This document shows positions 34,302-42,368 of a stretch of DNA of 64,000 bases, piece by piece; within the stretch, counting starts at the first letter, position 1, and every line of letters starts with the position of its first letter. Made by a program: the position numbers and the translations under genes. The notes below the pieces were generated by a model. It was not told where the DNA came from. It saw nothing but the letters and a program-made list of their open reading frames with translations, and did not search any database. Origin of the DNA: CAYZJV01 sp964482325 (lineage in GTDB: Bacteria; Spirochaetota; Spirochaetia; Sphaerochaetales; Sphaerochaetaceae); the NCBI GenBank assembly GCA_964482325.1, contig CAYZXD010000008.1:1-64000 (forward strand). Reading direction: 5' to 3'.

Positions 34302-34331
34302 AAACTAGCATAGGATTCTTGCTTTTCGCAA
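34302..34331 (-). promoter_or_regulatory. Candidate promoter of gntR - xanthine dehydrogenase operon
   Basis: TTGCGA, 18 bases, TAGTTT on the minus strand. The same -10 hexamer appears in the tRNA-Asp promoter. The operator follows immediately. Confidence 0.5.
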
Positions 34332-34447
34332 GAGAAAAATGGTAATTACTGCTTCACTTTTCAGGTGAGTAGGCAAGGCTCCTGCACAGCGAGATCCAAC
34401 ATGCAGATAGCGAGGCTACAAGTCATGCATAAAGGGATCTGAAATTG

Positions 34448-34476
34448 AAAAATCCACTGAGTTTTCCCCAGTGGAT
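34448..34476 (-). terminator. Rho-independent terminator of tRNA-Leu
   Basis: 8-bp perfect stem (34452-34459 with 34469-34476), 9-base loop, followed on the minus strand by a run of five T. Confidence 0.85.
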
Positions 34477-34504
34477 AATTCTTGATTTTTATACGTGTGG
34501 TAAT

Positions 34505-34588
34505 TACCGGCGATCGGACTTGAACCGATACAGGATTGCTCCCAATAGATTTTGAGTCTATCGTGTCTACCAATTTCACCACGCCGGC
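34505..34588 (-). tRNA. tRNA-Leu (anticodon CAA)
   Basis: 84 bases fold as a class II tRNA. Acceptor GCCGGCG pairs with CGCCGGT (G-T at the first pair), anticodon stem ATAGA/TCTAT with loop CTCAAAA gives anticodon CAA, a variable arm of about 14 bases follows, and the T arm ATCGG-TTCAAGT-CCGAT is standard. Discriminator A is as required for leucine tRNAs. CCA is not encoded. It reads UUG codons. No clear promoter is seen between it and mltG, so it may depend on the upstream transcript. Confidence 0.96.
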
Positions 34589-34653
34589 AGGCCATACATC
34601 CTGAACGAAAGTTACCTTACACTATTGTACAAAAAAACGCAACATCAGAAGAG

Positions 34654-36003
34654 TCAGAGAAGATACTGATCGCGATTCTGCAGATGTTCTTCATAGGTCT
34701 GTGCAAAATGGATATCCCCGGAGCTGTCATGCAGATAATAAAACCACTGATGCGCTGCAGGCCGCATAGCTGCGTCGATAGCGGCAGTACTGGGACAACC
34801 AATTCCGGTGGGAGGTATCCCCTTCACGCGCCGGGTATTATACGGGTTACTCTCATTCAGCTCTGAGGTGGATAGGGCACGATCCCAGGCATCGTGAGCA
34901 TAGCGCAGCGTTGCATCAATCCCGAGGGGCATATCTGCACGAAGACGATTATAGATCACCCCGGCAATATCGGCCATCTGCAGGACATTATGCGTCTCCC
35001 GCTGAATCATAGAGGCAATAATAATCACATGCGACAGGGGCACATTTAAGTCCTCAAGCTCAGACAGATAAGGCCGAATCGTATCATTCAAGGCATCCTG
35101 CATCTCAACAGCTAACCCATCTACAGTGACAAAATGATAATTTCCACTCAAAAACCAACCTTCGATGAAAGGCAATCCCCGTTCCTGCTGAAGTTGCTGT
35201 ACCGCATCCTTGAACGTTCCCTTCTCTGCAAGTTTGAGCGAGGCCAACTGCTGATCGATATCGGCAATAGTGGATCCCGCATATATGGTGACAAGTTGCT
35301 GAGATGGTTTCGCCACTTCAGGCGTTACCAGTTGTATAGCGACTAGAGCCTGTGGGAGGTTTGGCTCGAATAGATAGCTCCCTGCTTGAATTCTTGTTGC
35401 CTGCCCATGTACTTCAAGATATCGTTCAAAAGCCTTAGCATCGGAGACAATCCCGTAATCAGCCAAGCGGGCTGCTACAGATCGGGCACTCATTCCGGTA
35501 TCAATGGTAATCATGATCGGTTCATCAGAAATTCCGAGAGATGCCAATGGGCGATATCCTACGATCTGCCAGGCGATGAGCGATCCAAGCAGGAGGGCAA
35601 TCAGGACGATTGCCCCGATGAAGAGTGGAAGGGGAATATGAACTGAAAGCGGTTGAGCCTTTCCTGTATATTTCGATTTCTTACGTTTTGTCTTTTGGGT
35701 ATGCTGCCTCTTCGATCGTGCTGCACCTGTTTTTTTACTGCCCTGCGAGGATGTCTTTTGGGATGTTTTCTTAGGTTTTGATTGTGTCGCAGCAGATTTC
35801 TGCTTTTCCCCTGAAGCGGTAGGTAAAGATTTCTGAGGTTTTGCCACAGTTTTCGTACGTTTTTGATTTGTAGCGGTTCCCGCCTTTCTTCTTTCACTGA
35901 CCTCTTTCTTTGCATCTTCACGAGAGGGAACCCGTGAACCGAAACTGAGATCAAGCTGAAGTGGCTTTTGATCCGAAGATGATTGCTTATCGTCCACGGT
36001 CAA
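34654..36003 (-). CDS. mltG: Endolytic transglycosylase MltG with long basic cytoplasmic tail
   Basis: 449 residues. Residues 1-118 are extraordinarily rich in Lys, Ser, Thr and Gln; one membrane segment (about residues 128-152) follows, then the periplasmic YceG domain. MltG features: LFEPNLPQALVAIQLVTPE, FIEGWFLSGNYHF, IIASMIQRETHN with the catalytic Glu (about residue 335) and ESNPYNTRRVKGIPPTGIGCPSTAAIDAA. It cleaves nascent glycan strands at the inner membrane. Start TTG 36003 overlaps the stop of the coiled-coil gene (TTGA, GGGAGG 4 bases upstream); GTG 35997 is equally possible. Confidence 0.92.
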   Translation of the reverse strand: MTVDDKQSSSDQKPLQLDLSFGSRVPSREDAKKEVSERRKAGTATNQKRTKTVAKPQKSLPTASGEKQKSAATQSKPKKTSQKTSSQGSKKTGAARSKRQHTQKTKRKKSKYTGKAQPLSVHIPLPLFIGAIVLIALLLGSLIAWQIVGYRPLASLGISDEPIMITIDTGMSARSVAARLADYGIVSDAKAFERYLEVHGQATRIQAGSYLFEPNLPQALVAIQLVTPEVAKPSQQLVTIYAGSTIADIDQQLASLKLAEKGTFKDAVQQLQQERGLPFIEGWFLSGNYHFVTVDGLAVEMQDALNDTIRPYLSELEDLNVPLSHVIIIASMIQRETHNVLQMADIAGVIYNRLRADMPLGIDATLRYAHDAWDRALSTSELNESNPYNTRRVKGIPPTGIGCPSTAAIDAAMRPAAHQWFYYLHDSSGDIHFAQTYEEHLQNRDQYLL

Positions 36004-37142
36004 CCATCCTCCCGATCCAAACTCAACAACAACGACCGCTTCAAATTTGCAATATGTTCACGGTTTTGCATTATCGATCGCTGAATCTCTTCAATTTGTC
36101 CGCTATATTGATCAATGAGTTGCCGAAGATGAGCGACCCGTTCTTCATCCTGTTCTATGAGATACACGAGTTCACCTATTTCCTGCTCAATCTTCAGTTC
36201 ATCAATCTGTCGATTCAGCTGGACACCGATTCGCTCATGACGTCGGATCTGATCATAACACCGGAGAAGTTCGGCATGTACCGAAATAGATTTCCAGGGA
36301 TGCTCAAGGGAGCACACCAGGGTTCCATACTGTATGGCAAGTGATCGAACAAGTTCCGCCTGAACGCTCTTTGCATTCTGCAGCTCAGACAACTTTCGTT
36401 CCAAAGAGCTTGGGCCTGCCGCCTCTTCCAATTTCCCTTTATTGGAGGAAATCTGCTGATGCAATACGGCAAGTTCCTCCTCCCATACCCCAAGTTCACG
36501 GGTAAGCGTCAGGTAATCAGCATCAAGCGATACTGCTGCAGCACTGTGGAGATGTTTGATACAGGAGGCTTTGGCAACGTCCTGTCCAATCTGAACAAAA
36601 AACTCCTCGTGTCCACGGGTGAAACTGGCAAGACGTCGAGCTATTATCGCTTCCTGCATTTTTAGCGGCAGTCTCAAAATCAGTGATGATTGTTTCACTT
36701 TCCGGCTGGTAGAATCATGTGATTGCTTTAATGAAACCACTTTTTGCTGCATCTCATGGACTCGAGGAACGGTTTGCTTAATTATGGTTGACAACACATG
36801 ACTGGTAGCCTCTTCCCAGACGATGACTCCAATTCGGGCATATACCACACGGAGCTGTTGACGATGTGCTTTCACTGATTCTTTAACCTGAGCAATACGG
36901 GCATGAGCATCATGCAGACTCTGTTCAATCTGTTTGAGATTTTCAATACGAGCATTACAATCATCAAGTTTGGCCTTCTCCTGTGCCAGACGATGATAGA
37001 GGTCCACCGAACCATCAGCAACTACCGGCTGAGGGAGATCGAGGATAAGCATCCCCAGGTCTGCCAACAGTACTTCCATGTCGTGACGAACAACGGTAAT
37101 CTGCCGTTCAACCACCTCAATCTGGCTACGCTGTCGCCCCAT
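36000..37142 (-). CDS. Coiled-coil protein coupled to mltG
   Basis: 380 residues, no signal peptide or membrane segment. Heptad-rich helices dominate (LAQEKAKLDDCNARIENLKQIEQ, RRHERIGVQLNRQIDELKIEQE, HLRQLIDQYSGQIEEIQRSIMQNREHIANLK), so it should form a long cytoplasmic coiled coil. I do not recognise the family. Its stop overlaps the mltG start, so both are made together. The acidic/helical protein could contact MltG's basic tail (inference). Confidence 0.78.
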   Translation of the reverse strand: MGRQRSQIEVVERQITVVRHDMEVLLADLGMLILDLPQPVVADGSVDLYHRLAQEKAKLDDCNARIENLKQIEQSLHDAHARIAQVKESVKAHRQQLRVVYARIGVIVWEEATSHVLSTIIKQTVPRVHEMQQKVVSLKQSHDSTSRKVKQSSLILRLPLKMQEAIIARRLASFTRGHEEFFVQIGQDVAKASCIKHLHSAAAVSLDADYLTLTRELGVWEEELAVLHQQISSNKGKLEEAAGPSSLERKLSELQNAKSVQAELVRSLAIQYGTLVCSLEHPWKSISVHAELLRCYDQIRRHERIGVQLNRQIDELKIEQEIGELVYLIEQDEERVAHLRQLIDQYSGQIEEIQRSIMQNREHIANLKRSLLLSLDREDG

Positions 37143-37170
37143 GACTGCTCCTTCTCCACGCGATTACCGT

Positions 37171-37199
37171 ATAGTACCATATTGATACTTCCTTGACAA
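37171..37199 (-). promoter_or_regulatory. Promoter of coiled-coil - mltG operon
   Basis: TTGTCA, 17 bases, TACTAT on the minus strand. Its -35 covers the same bases as the plus-strand -35 of the next gene, offset by one base. Confidence 0.68.
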
Positions 37200-37221
37200 A
37201 GCTACTCTCACTCTATATTCT
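37193..37221 (+). promoter_or_regulatory. Promoter of pseudo-helicase gene
   Basis: TTGACA (perfect) with TATATT at 15 or TATTCT at 17 bases. A 55-base leader ends in a strong GGAGGAGGA ribosome site. Confidence 0.65.
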
Positions 37222-37276
37222 GAACGGCAGATGATAGAAAAGAGCATCGCATGAATGAATTCTCCGTGGAGGAGGA

Positions 37277-38812
37277 ATGAGTACGTATACTATCCCCTCC
37301 CAGCTTCAGAGCAAACTACAGAACCAGACAGGTAACCAGCCAGAAGTTCCCCGTATTGTAGAGGCAGGGAATATGGCTGTTTCTTACGCTGTACTACGTT
37401 CAATTGAAATTGCACAGCAGTTCAAGACCGCAACTCATGCCAACAACCCGGCAGTGCTTCTCCTGTTTTCGCAGGAAGATTTACGTGCGCAGGAAGCCAC
37501 CCTGACTTCTGCTTCAGTGACTATTCTGTCACAGACCCGGTCGCCACGTGAAGACCTCTCTCTTTTGCACGACGAATCACTGGTACTGGCAACTACACCA
37601 CAACGAGCTATCGATCACATCAGAAGAGATAATATTCTCCTCTCCCGAACTCAAGCGGTGGTACTTGCCTACCCTTTGGCCAAAGCAGCAGAGGAGTCAA
37701 ATCAGGAACTGACTGAACGAGAGCAGGTTTTTCTTGACGACTGTCGATTCATATTTACCAAACTGAGCCCTGATACCCACCGAGAATTATTTATTGAAAG
37801 CCTTGATCATCTGGTACGATCTCCTCAGGAACTGATGGGCGACCCCATGGTAATTTCGAGAGCTGATTGGGAGCAGCCGCAAATACCCATACAGTGTTAC
37901 CCCTGTGAACCTGAGGACACCAACACCGTACTCGATATCCTGTGCACCATGCAGCATGACAGGTATATCGTAGTACATCACCATGACACAGCCTGGCGGT
38001 CATTGAAAACCCGGGTACATCAACGTATCGGTTCCCAAATCCAGTTCACGGATTTGGCTCTGCAACATCTTGATAAAGCGCAGCAGAAAATTGGAAACTC
38101 AATTGCACCTGTGCTCGTCCTCGGTTGCAGCAGTACAGAACTGGTCACCCTGGTACGAACGATGCAGGAATGGAAGTTCTGTCCGGAACAACTGATATGC
38201 ATCTGTTCACCGCAAGAGGCACAACACATCATTTCATCCAAGGAGACTTTACTGATGAACACAGAAAAAAAAGCGATCCCCGGATCCGACGAAGTAATTG
38301 CCGGAAAAATCCAGATGCTGGTGGCAAAACTTGCCGTAGATTCCAACCCGGAAGAACTGGAAAGCCTGAGAAAACTCTTTAAAAAATACGTACCGTTTCA
38401 CCGGCGAGGCTATTTTACCGCCTATCTGCTCCGTGAGTTACTGAGTGATAAAAAGCCCTCGGGCAACCAGAAATCTGCAGCAGCACAGACTCCCAAATCG
38501 AACGAAGCAGCAGAGAAACCACAGCGACCAAAGCGTCAATCCACACGCAATAAACCGGTCGATATCCCTGAAGGAGCTCGTACACTCTATCTCAATATCG
38601 GGAAGATGCGCCGGCTGTATGCAAAAGAGCTCTCCCAAATCCTTCAGGATAAACTGGGAATTTCCCGTGACGAAATATTTTCCATCCGGGTACATGATAA
38701 ATACTCCTTCATTACCCTCTCCCAGGAACATGCAGAAAAGGCCATTGAAGCATTGAATGGGATGGATATCAGGGGGAGAACGGCAACTATCACTTATTCC
38801 AATAAGGAATAG
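37277..38812 (+). CDS. Degenerate DEAD-box-like protein with DbpA RNA-binding domain
   Basis: 511 residues. The N-terminal two thirds align by eye with a DEAD-box helicase: TTPQRAIDHIRRDNILLSR (residues 106-124) corresponds to motif Ib and what follows, and VVL-AYPL (128-134) sits where VLDEAD belongs. TKLSPDTHRELFIESLDHLVRSPQEL (161-186) matches the motif III region with SAT replaced. Motif I (GSGKT) is absent around residues 27-36, and motifs V and VI are unrecognisable, so ATP hydrolysis is not expected. Residues 434-510 form a DbpA/DeaD RNA-binding domain (GARTLYLNIGKMRRLYAKEL). I infer a ribosome-assembly or RNA-binding role without helicase activity. Confidence 0.83.
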   Translation: MSTYTIPSQLQSKLQNQTGNQPEVPRIVEAGNMAVSYAVLRSIEIAQQFKTATHANNPAVLLLFSQEDLRAQEATLTSASVTILSQTRSPREDLSLLHDESLVLATTPQRAIDHIRRDNILLSRTQAVVLAYPLAKAAEESNQELTEREQVFLDDCRFIFTKLSPDTHRELFIESLDHLVRSPQELMGDPMVISRADWEQPQIPIQCYPCEPEDTNTVLDILCTMQHDRYIVVHHHDTAWRSLKTRVHQRIGSQIQFTDLALQHLDKAQQKIGNSIAPVLVLGCSSTELVTLVRTMQEWKFCPEQLICICSPQEAQHIISSKETLLMNTEKKAIPGSDEVIAGKIQMLVAKLAVDSNPEELESLRKLFKKYVPFHRRGYFTAYLLRELLSDKKPSGNQKSAAAQTPKSNEAAEKPQRPKRQSTRNKPVDIPEGARTLYLNIGKMRRLYAKELSQILQDKLGISRDEIFSIRVHDKYSFITLSQEHAEKAIEALNGMDIRGRTATITYSNKE

Positions 38813-38814
38813 TT

Positions 38815-39471
38815 ATGCAAGCCCAGTGCATTACCGTAGGTTCATATCGGACAAATAGTTACATCCTACATGAGAACCGGCAGGCCTGGATCATTGATCC
38901 AGGCTTTGACGGTAAATATATCGCTCAGCAGATTCGTGAAAAACATCTCGTAGTATCGGCAATCCTCCTCACCCACGCTCATTGGGACCACCTGCTCGGC
39001 CTTCCGGAACTCATTGAGGAATTTGGGCCATTACCGATTATGATACACCCTGAAGAAGCATACTTTCTCGGTGTATCAGGTGGACGGCTCCTGAAAAAAT
39101 ATGCAACAGCTATTGATCCCATGTGGAATACCCTACCTGCTGCGTACTGGGAAAAAATCCCGGAAGCTACTCACCCTGTTGCTGATGGAGAAATACTGCC
39201 TTCGTGCAATCTGCAGGTACTCTATACCCCTGGACATACTCCCGGCTCGATCGCCTACTATCATCAGGAAGCAGGAATGCTCTTTTCTGGAGATACGTTA
39301 TTTGCCCAGTCAGTGGGCAGAACGGATCTGCCGAACAGCCTGCCGGAACAGATCATTTTGTCTATCAGAGAGAAACTCCTCGTACTGCCTGAAGATACTC
39401 AGGTATTCCCGGGACATGGAAGAATGACCACCATAGGCGCGGAAAAAAGGAGAAACCCCTGGTTGATCTGA
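38815..39471 (+). CDS. MBL-fold metallo-hydrolase, glyoxalase II-like
   Basis: 218 residues. Metal motif THAHWDHLLG (about residue 56, HxHxDH), then TPGHTPGSIAYY (about residue 140), FSGDTLF and FPGHGRMTT near the C-terminus. This is the compact thiolesterase-like MBL family found beside many bacterial housekeeping genes. It starts two bases after the pseudo-helicase stop and is co-transcribed with it. The substrate is not known. Confidence 0.9.
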   Translation: MQAQCITVGSYRTNSYILHENRQAWIIDPGFDGKYIAQQIREKHLVVSAILLTHAHWDHLLGLPELIEEFGPLPIMIHPEEAYFLGVSGGRLLKKYATAIDPMWNTLPAAYWEKIPEATHPVADGEILPSCNLQVLYTPGHTPGSIAYYHQEAGMLFSGDTLFAQSVGRTDLPNSLPEQIILSIREKLLVLPEDTQVFPGHGRMTTIGAEKRRNPWLI

Positions 39472-39483
39472 CTACCAGGGGTT
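39443..39483 (-). terminator. Terminator between MBL and DksA/TraR genes
   Basis: 10-bp perfect stem (39454-39463 with 39474-39483), 10-base loop containing the MBL stop codon. On the minus strand it is followed by TTTCTCCTTTTTT, so it mainly terminates the DksA/TraR gene. Confidence 0.82.
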
Positions 39484-39506
39484 GAAAAACACATAAGGTT
39501 ATTTTG

Positions 39507-39881
39507 TTACCAAGAACGACGCTTCGGTCCCTCTTCTCCCGTTTTACAGGCAACACAGAGAACCGCATAGGGTATAGCCCGGAGTCGCTCCTCGGGAATC
39601 TTTGCTCCACACTGCAAACAGGTACCATACCTGCCGTTCTTCAGACGGGCAAGAGCCGCTTCTACACTCTTCAGCCGATTAGCTGCATGCTGGTTCAGCG
39701 CCTCCATTTTCTTGCTCGCAATATCGTCTGCGGCGATATCACCAAGATCCTTGATTCCCATAGAATGGATCATCCCACGAAAATCTTCATCTTCAGCCGC
39801 TATGCTTTCTACAATCTCCTTGCGCAACTCCAAAAGCCGCTGCTCCATTTCAGCATAAAACTCTTCACTCATTTCTGTCAC
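39507..39881 (-). CDS. DksA/TraR family C4 zinc-finger protein
   Basis: 124 residues. A helical N-terminal part and a C-terminal C4 zinc finger GTCLQCGAKIPEERLRAIPYAVLCVAC (residues 87-113). Family members bind the RNA polymerase secondary channel and modulate promoters, often with ppGpp. The coiled-coil tip usually carries D-x-x-D-x-A; here ESIAAEDEDF (about residue 38) is the nearest acidic region. Preceded by GAGGTGAC. Confidence 0.88.
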   Translation of the reverse strand: MTEMSEEFYAEMEQRLLELRKEIVESIAAEDEDFRGMIHSMGIKDLGDIAADDIASKKMEALNQHAANRLKSVEAALARLKNGRYGTCLQCGAKIPEERLRAIPYAVLCVACKTGEEGPKRRSW

Positions 39882-39961
39882 CTCAGCATACGTACTTCAA
39901 ACAGTATCAATAAAGATGTCCGCCTTTTTGCAATACGTCAAGTATAATTTCCCCGGATATC

Positions 39962-40567
39962 TCAAGTTTCTAAGAATTTGTCAATGATACGGACAAAATC
40001 CTCATACGTTTCAGCGCAGGGAAGCTGAGGTTCCTCCTCCTTAATCCGTTGTGGAGCACGAAACAATGCACCTTGATCAGCACTTTTAATCATCGTCAGA
40101 TCGTTATATGAGTCTCCTGCAGCAAAAACAGTGAACCCGATACTCTGGAGAGCCTTGACCGCTTTACGTTTACCGTCATACTGCCGAAGATGATACCCCT
40201 CGATCATACCGGAAGGACCGACTGCCAGCTCATTACAGAAAATAGAGGGCCAGGCAAGCTTTTCCATAAGCGGCTGGGCAAATTCGGTGAACGTATCACT
40301 GAGGATCACCACCTGTGTCTTTGCTCTGATGTTATTAAGAAACTCCAAAGCACCATCAAGCGGGTTTAACGTTCTAATAACATCCTGAATATCAGCAAGG
40401 GTCAACCGATGTTCTCTGAGAATCGCCAACCGACCTCGCATCAACTCATCATAATCGGGAATATCCCGTGTCGTTAACCGCAGTTGTTCAATGCCGGTTT
40501 TTTCAGCAAAATTAATCCAAATCTCAGGGATGAGCACTCCCTCCAAATCAAGACACACAATATGCAT
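39962..40567 (-). CDS. thrH: Phosphoserine phosphatase / homoserine phosphotransferase ThrH
   Basis: 201 residues, HAD superfamily. MHIVCLDLEGVLIPEIWINFAEKTGI at the N-terminus, TTRDIPDYDELM, VVILSDTFTEF (motif II) and FAAGDSYNDLTM (motif III) match the ThrH enzyme of Pseudomonas in order and length. It removes phosphate from phosphoserine and can transfer it to homoserine. The start at 40567 was chosen to match the ThrH N-terminus. It follows the Gfo/Idh gene with a 1-base gap. Confidence 0.9.
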   Translation of the reverse strand: MHIVCLDLEGVLIPEIWINFAEKTGIEQLRLTTRDIPDYDELMRGRLAILREHRLTLADIQDVIRTLNPLDGALEFLNNIRAKTQVVILSDTFTEFAQPLMEKLAWPSIFCNELAVGPSGMIEGYHLRQYDGKRKAVKALQSIGFTVFAAGDSYNDLTMIKSADQGALFRAPQRIKEEEPQLPCAETYEDFVRIIDKFLET

Positions 40568-40568
40568 A

Positions 40569-41573
40569 CTATACTCTCTCACTTCGTCCACTTGATGCTG
40601 ACCGTATCAGCGCAAGCAGCGTACGGGTATTGCCGAGTGTCCGCTCAAGTGAACCGACAAACGGTGTGCCCTCAAGGGCAGCTTCGGTAAAATGATCGCA
40701 CTGCAGCCGATATTGATCTTCAGGTGCGAAACTATACGTCTTGGTGTGCTCAGGAGTTTTTCCATCGAACACTTCAAAAATCATCTGATGCCGTTCATCA
40801 CTGAAAAACGGATTGGGTACGGTAAATCGGTGCGTCTGCGTGTAACCTGACAGCCCGGTATGGAATGGGTACCGCATGCCACAGGAGAAACTCATCTGAT
40901 AACCGGAAGCGAATCGGAGAATGCCTGTGGTCAGATGATCCACTGAACTATCTTGGTGCATATCCATGGTACAGAAAACCTCTACCGGTTCTGCATCAAA
41001 CAACCACCGGCCGATGGTAATCGGATATACGCCGATATCCCAGAGCGCACCCCCCCCCTGAGAAATATCGTATGCATTACGAATATTTTCCCTATCGGTG
41101 AGGTTCATCATGAAGGTACCGTGCAGACTTTCCAGTTTTCCAAACTGCCCAGATTCCAACACATGCTTCAGTGAGATAAGCCGGCTCTGGTGCAGCGGAG
41201 CATACGCTTCACCAATCAGCTTTCCCGTAGCATCCCGTAGCGCTATCAACTCCTGCACATCTGCAACTGTCAAAGCAAGCGGCTTTTCACACAGCACATG
41301 TTTTCCAGCAGCAACCGCCTGCTTGATCCACCTGACATGAAGATGGTTCGGCAGAGGAATATATACGATATCGATCGAATCATCTTCCAGCAGCTGCTCA
41401 TAGGAACCATAGGAAACCGGAATACGGTGCTCCTGTGCAAACTCTTGGGCACGAGAAGTATCTCGTGACGCAACTGCAACCAGTTCAGCAACTTCACTTG
41501 CATGAAGGGATGGAATCAGTTGTCTGTGTGCAATGTCAGCAGTTCCCAGAATACCCCAACGCCCTGTTTTCAC
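40569..41573 (-). CDS. Gfo/Idh/MocA family oxidoreductase
   Basis: 334 residues. NAD-binding WGILGTADIAHRQLIPSL at residue 5, YIPLPNHLHVRWIKQAVAAGKHVLCEKPLAL (EKP signature, about residue 95) and a C-terminal alpha/beta domain. The family oxidises or dehydrates sugars and inositols. The start is GTG 41573, eight bases after AGGAG; the substrate is unknown. Operon with thrH. Confidence 0.88.
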   Translation of the reverse strand: MKTGRWGILGTADIAHRQLIPSLHASEVAELVAVASRDTSRAQEFAQEHRIPVSYGSYEQLLEDDSIDIVYIPLPNHLHVRWIKQAVAAGKHVLCEKPLALTVADVQELIALRDATGKLIGEAYAPLHQSRLISLKHVLESGQFGKLESLHGTFMMNLTDRENIRNAYDISQGGGALWDIGVYPITIGRWLFDAEPVEVFCTMDMHQDSSVDHLTTGILRFASGYQMSFSCGMRYPFHTGLSGYTQTHRFTVPNPFFSDERHQMIFEVFDGKTPEHTKTYSFAPEDQYRLQCDHFTEAALEGTPFVGSLERTLGNTRTLLALIRSASSGRSERV

Positions 41574-41606
41574 CAAATCTCTCCTGTCCTTCGTTTCTTG
41601 CTGTGC

Positions 41607-41635
41607 ACTATATCATATCGGCAACGCAAGGAAAA
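41607..41635 (-). promoter_or_regulatory. Candidate promoter of Gfo/Idh - thrH operon
   Basis: TTTTCC, 17 bases, TATAGT, with the extended -10 TGA before it, within the end of cobS. The -35 TTTTCC also appears at the D-aminoacylase promoter. Confidence 0.45.
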
Positions 41636-42368
41636 CCGCGAGAACACCTGCCATAACCAGTTCACTCAGTTCTACTGTTGCTCCAAGAACGTCTCCGGTA
41701 ATCCCGCCGATATACCTACGCCCGGTTCGTGCTATCCAGCAGGTTGCCAGAATGCCGGTCCCGGCCATGCATACCAGAGGAATCCACTGGGGAAGACCTC
41801 CCAATATCACGATTAATACAACCCAGAGGACGGTCACCAGAATATGCCGTGCATGGGATTCAGTGACCAGTCGGGAAGCAGTTCCCCCCTCTTTTCTTGC
41901 ATAGGGGTTGCATACAGACTGAAATACCAATAGTGCTCTACTTAAAACCGGAATAAAAAACAGCAGTTCCCACCTACCGCTATCCAACACCGAGGCGATT
42001 GCAGCAATCTTTCCCACGAGTGCCAGTACCACGGCAATCACACCGAATGCTCCGATATGAGAATCTTTCATGATGGCGAGGCGACGTTCTGCCGTCCAGC
42101 CCCCGTAAAACCCATCAGCGGTATCGGCTAACCCGTCAAGATGAAAAGCGCGGGTAAGTATCACCTGAAGCGTTACGATAAGGGCAGCTCCCACAAAAGG
42201 CAACGAAAGTGCAACGCTCGTATATCCCGCAAGGGAAATGATTGCACCAAGGAACGCACCGACGGGAACAAACCAGTAGAGCGCAGTAGCTGGACTTGTG
42301 CTCTCTTTCCCCCACAGAGGAATAATCGTCAAGGTTCTGAATGCCGAAGCCAATCCCCACCCTTTCAT
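41613..42368 (-). CDS. cobS: Adenosylcobinamide-GDP ribazoletransferase
   Basis: 251 residues with about six hydrophobic segments. The conserved FHLDGLADTADGFYGGWTAERRLAIMKDSHIGAFGVIAVV (about residues 70-115) is the CobS signature with the metal-binding DGxxDxxD-like run. The enzyme joins adenosylcobinamide-GDP to alpha-ribazole in the inner membrane. Start overlaps the cobU stop (ATGA). Last gene of cobT-U-S. Confidence 0.93.
   Translation of the reverse strand: MKGWGLASAFRTLTIIPLWGKESTSPATALYWFVPVGAFLGAIISLAGYTSVALSLPFVGAALIVTLQVILTRAFHLDGLADTADGFYGGWTAERRLAIMKDSHIGAFGVIAVVLALVGKIAAIASVLDSGRWELLFFIPVLSRALLVFQSVCNPYARKEGGTASRLVTESHARHILVTVLWVVLIVILGGLPQWIPLVCMAGTGILATCWIARTGRRYIGGITGDVLGATVELSELVMAGVLAVFLALPI

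Noticed and set aside
34250..34504. Purine riboswitch before the purine operon
   Set aside because: No purine aptamer three-way junction is visible; the leader is too short and holds a protein-type palindrome.
34653..34654. Genomic island signs next to tRNA-Leu (attachment site, integrase)
   Set aside because: No integrase, no repeat of the tRNA 3' end and no change in gene style were seen on either side.
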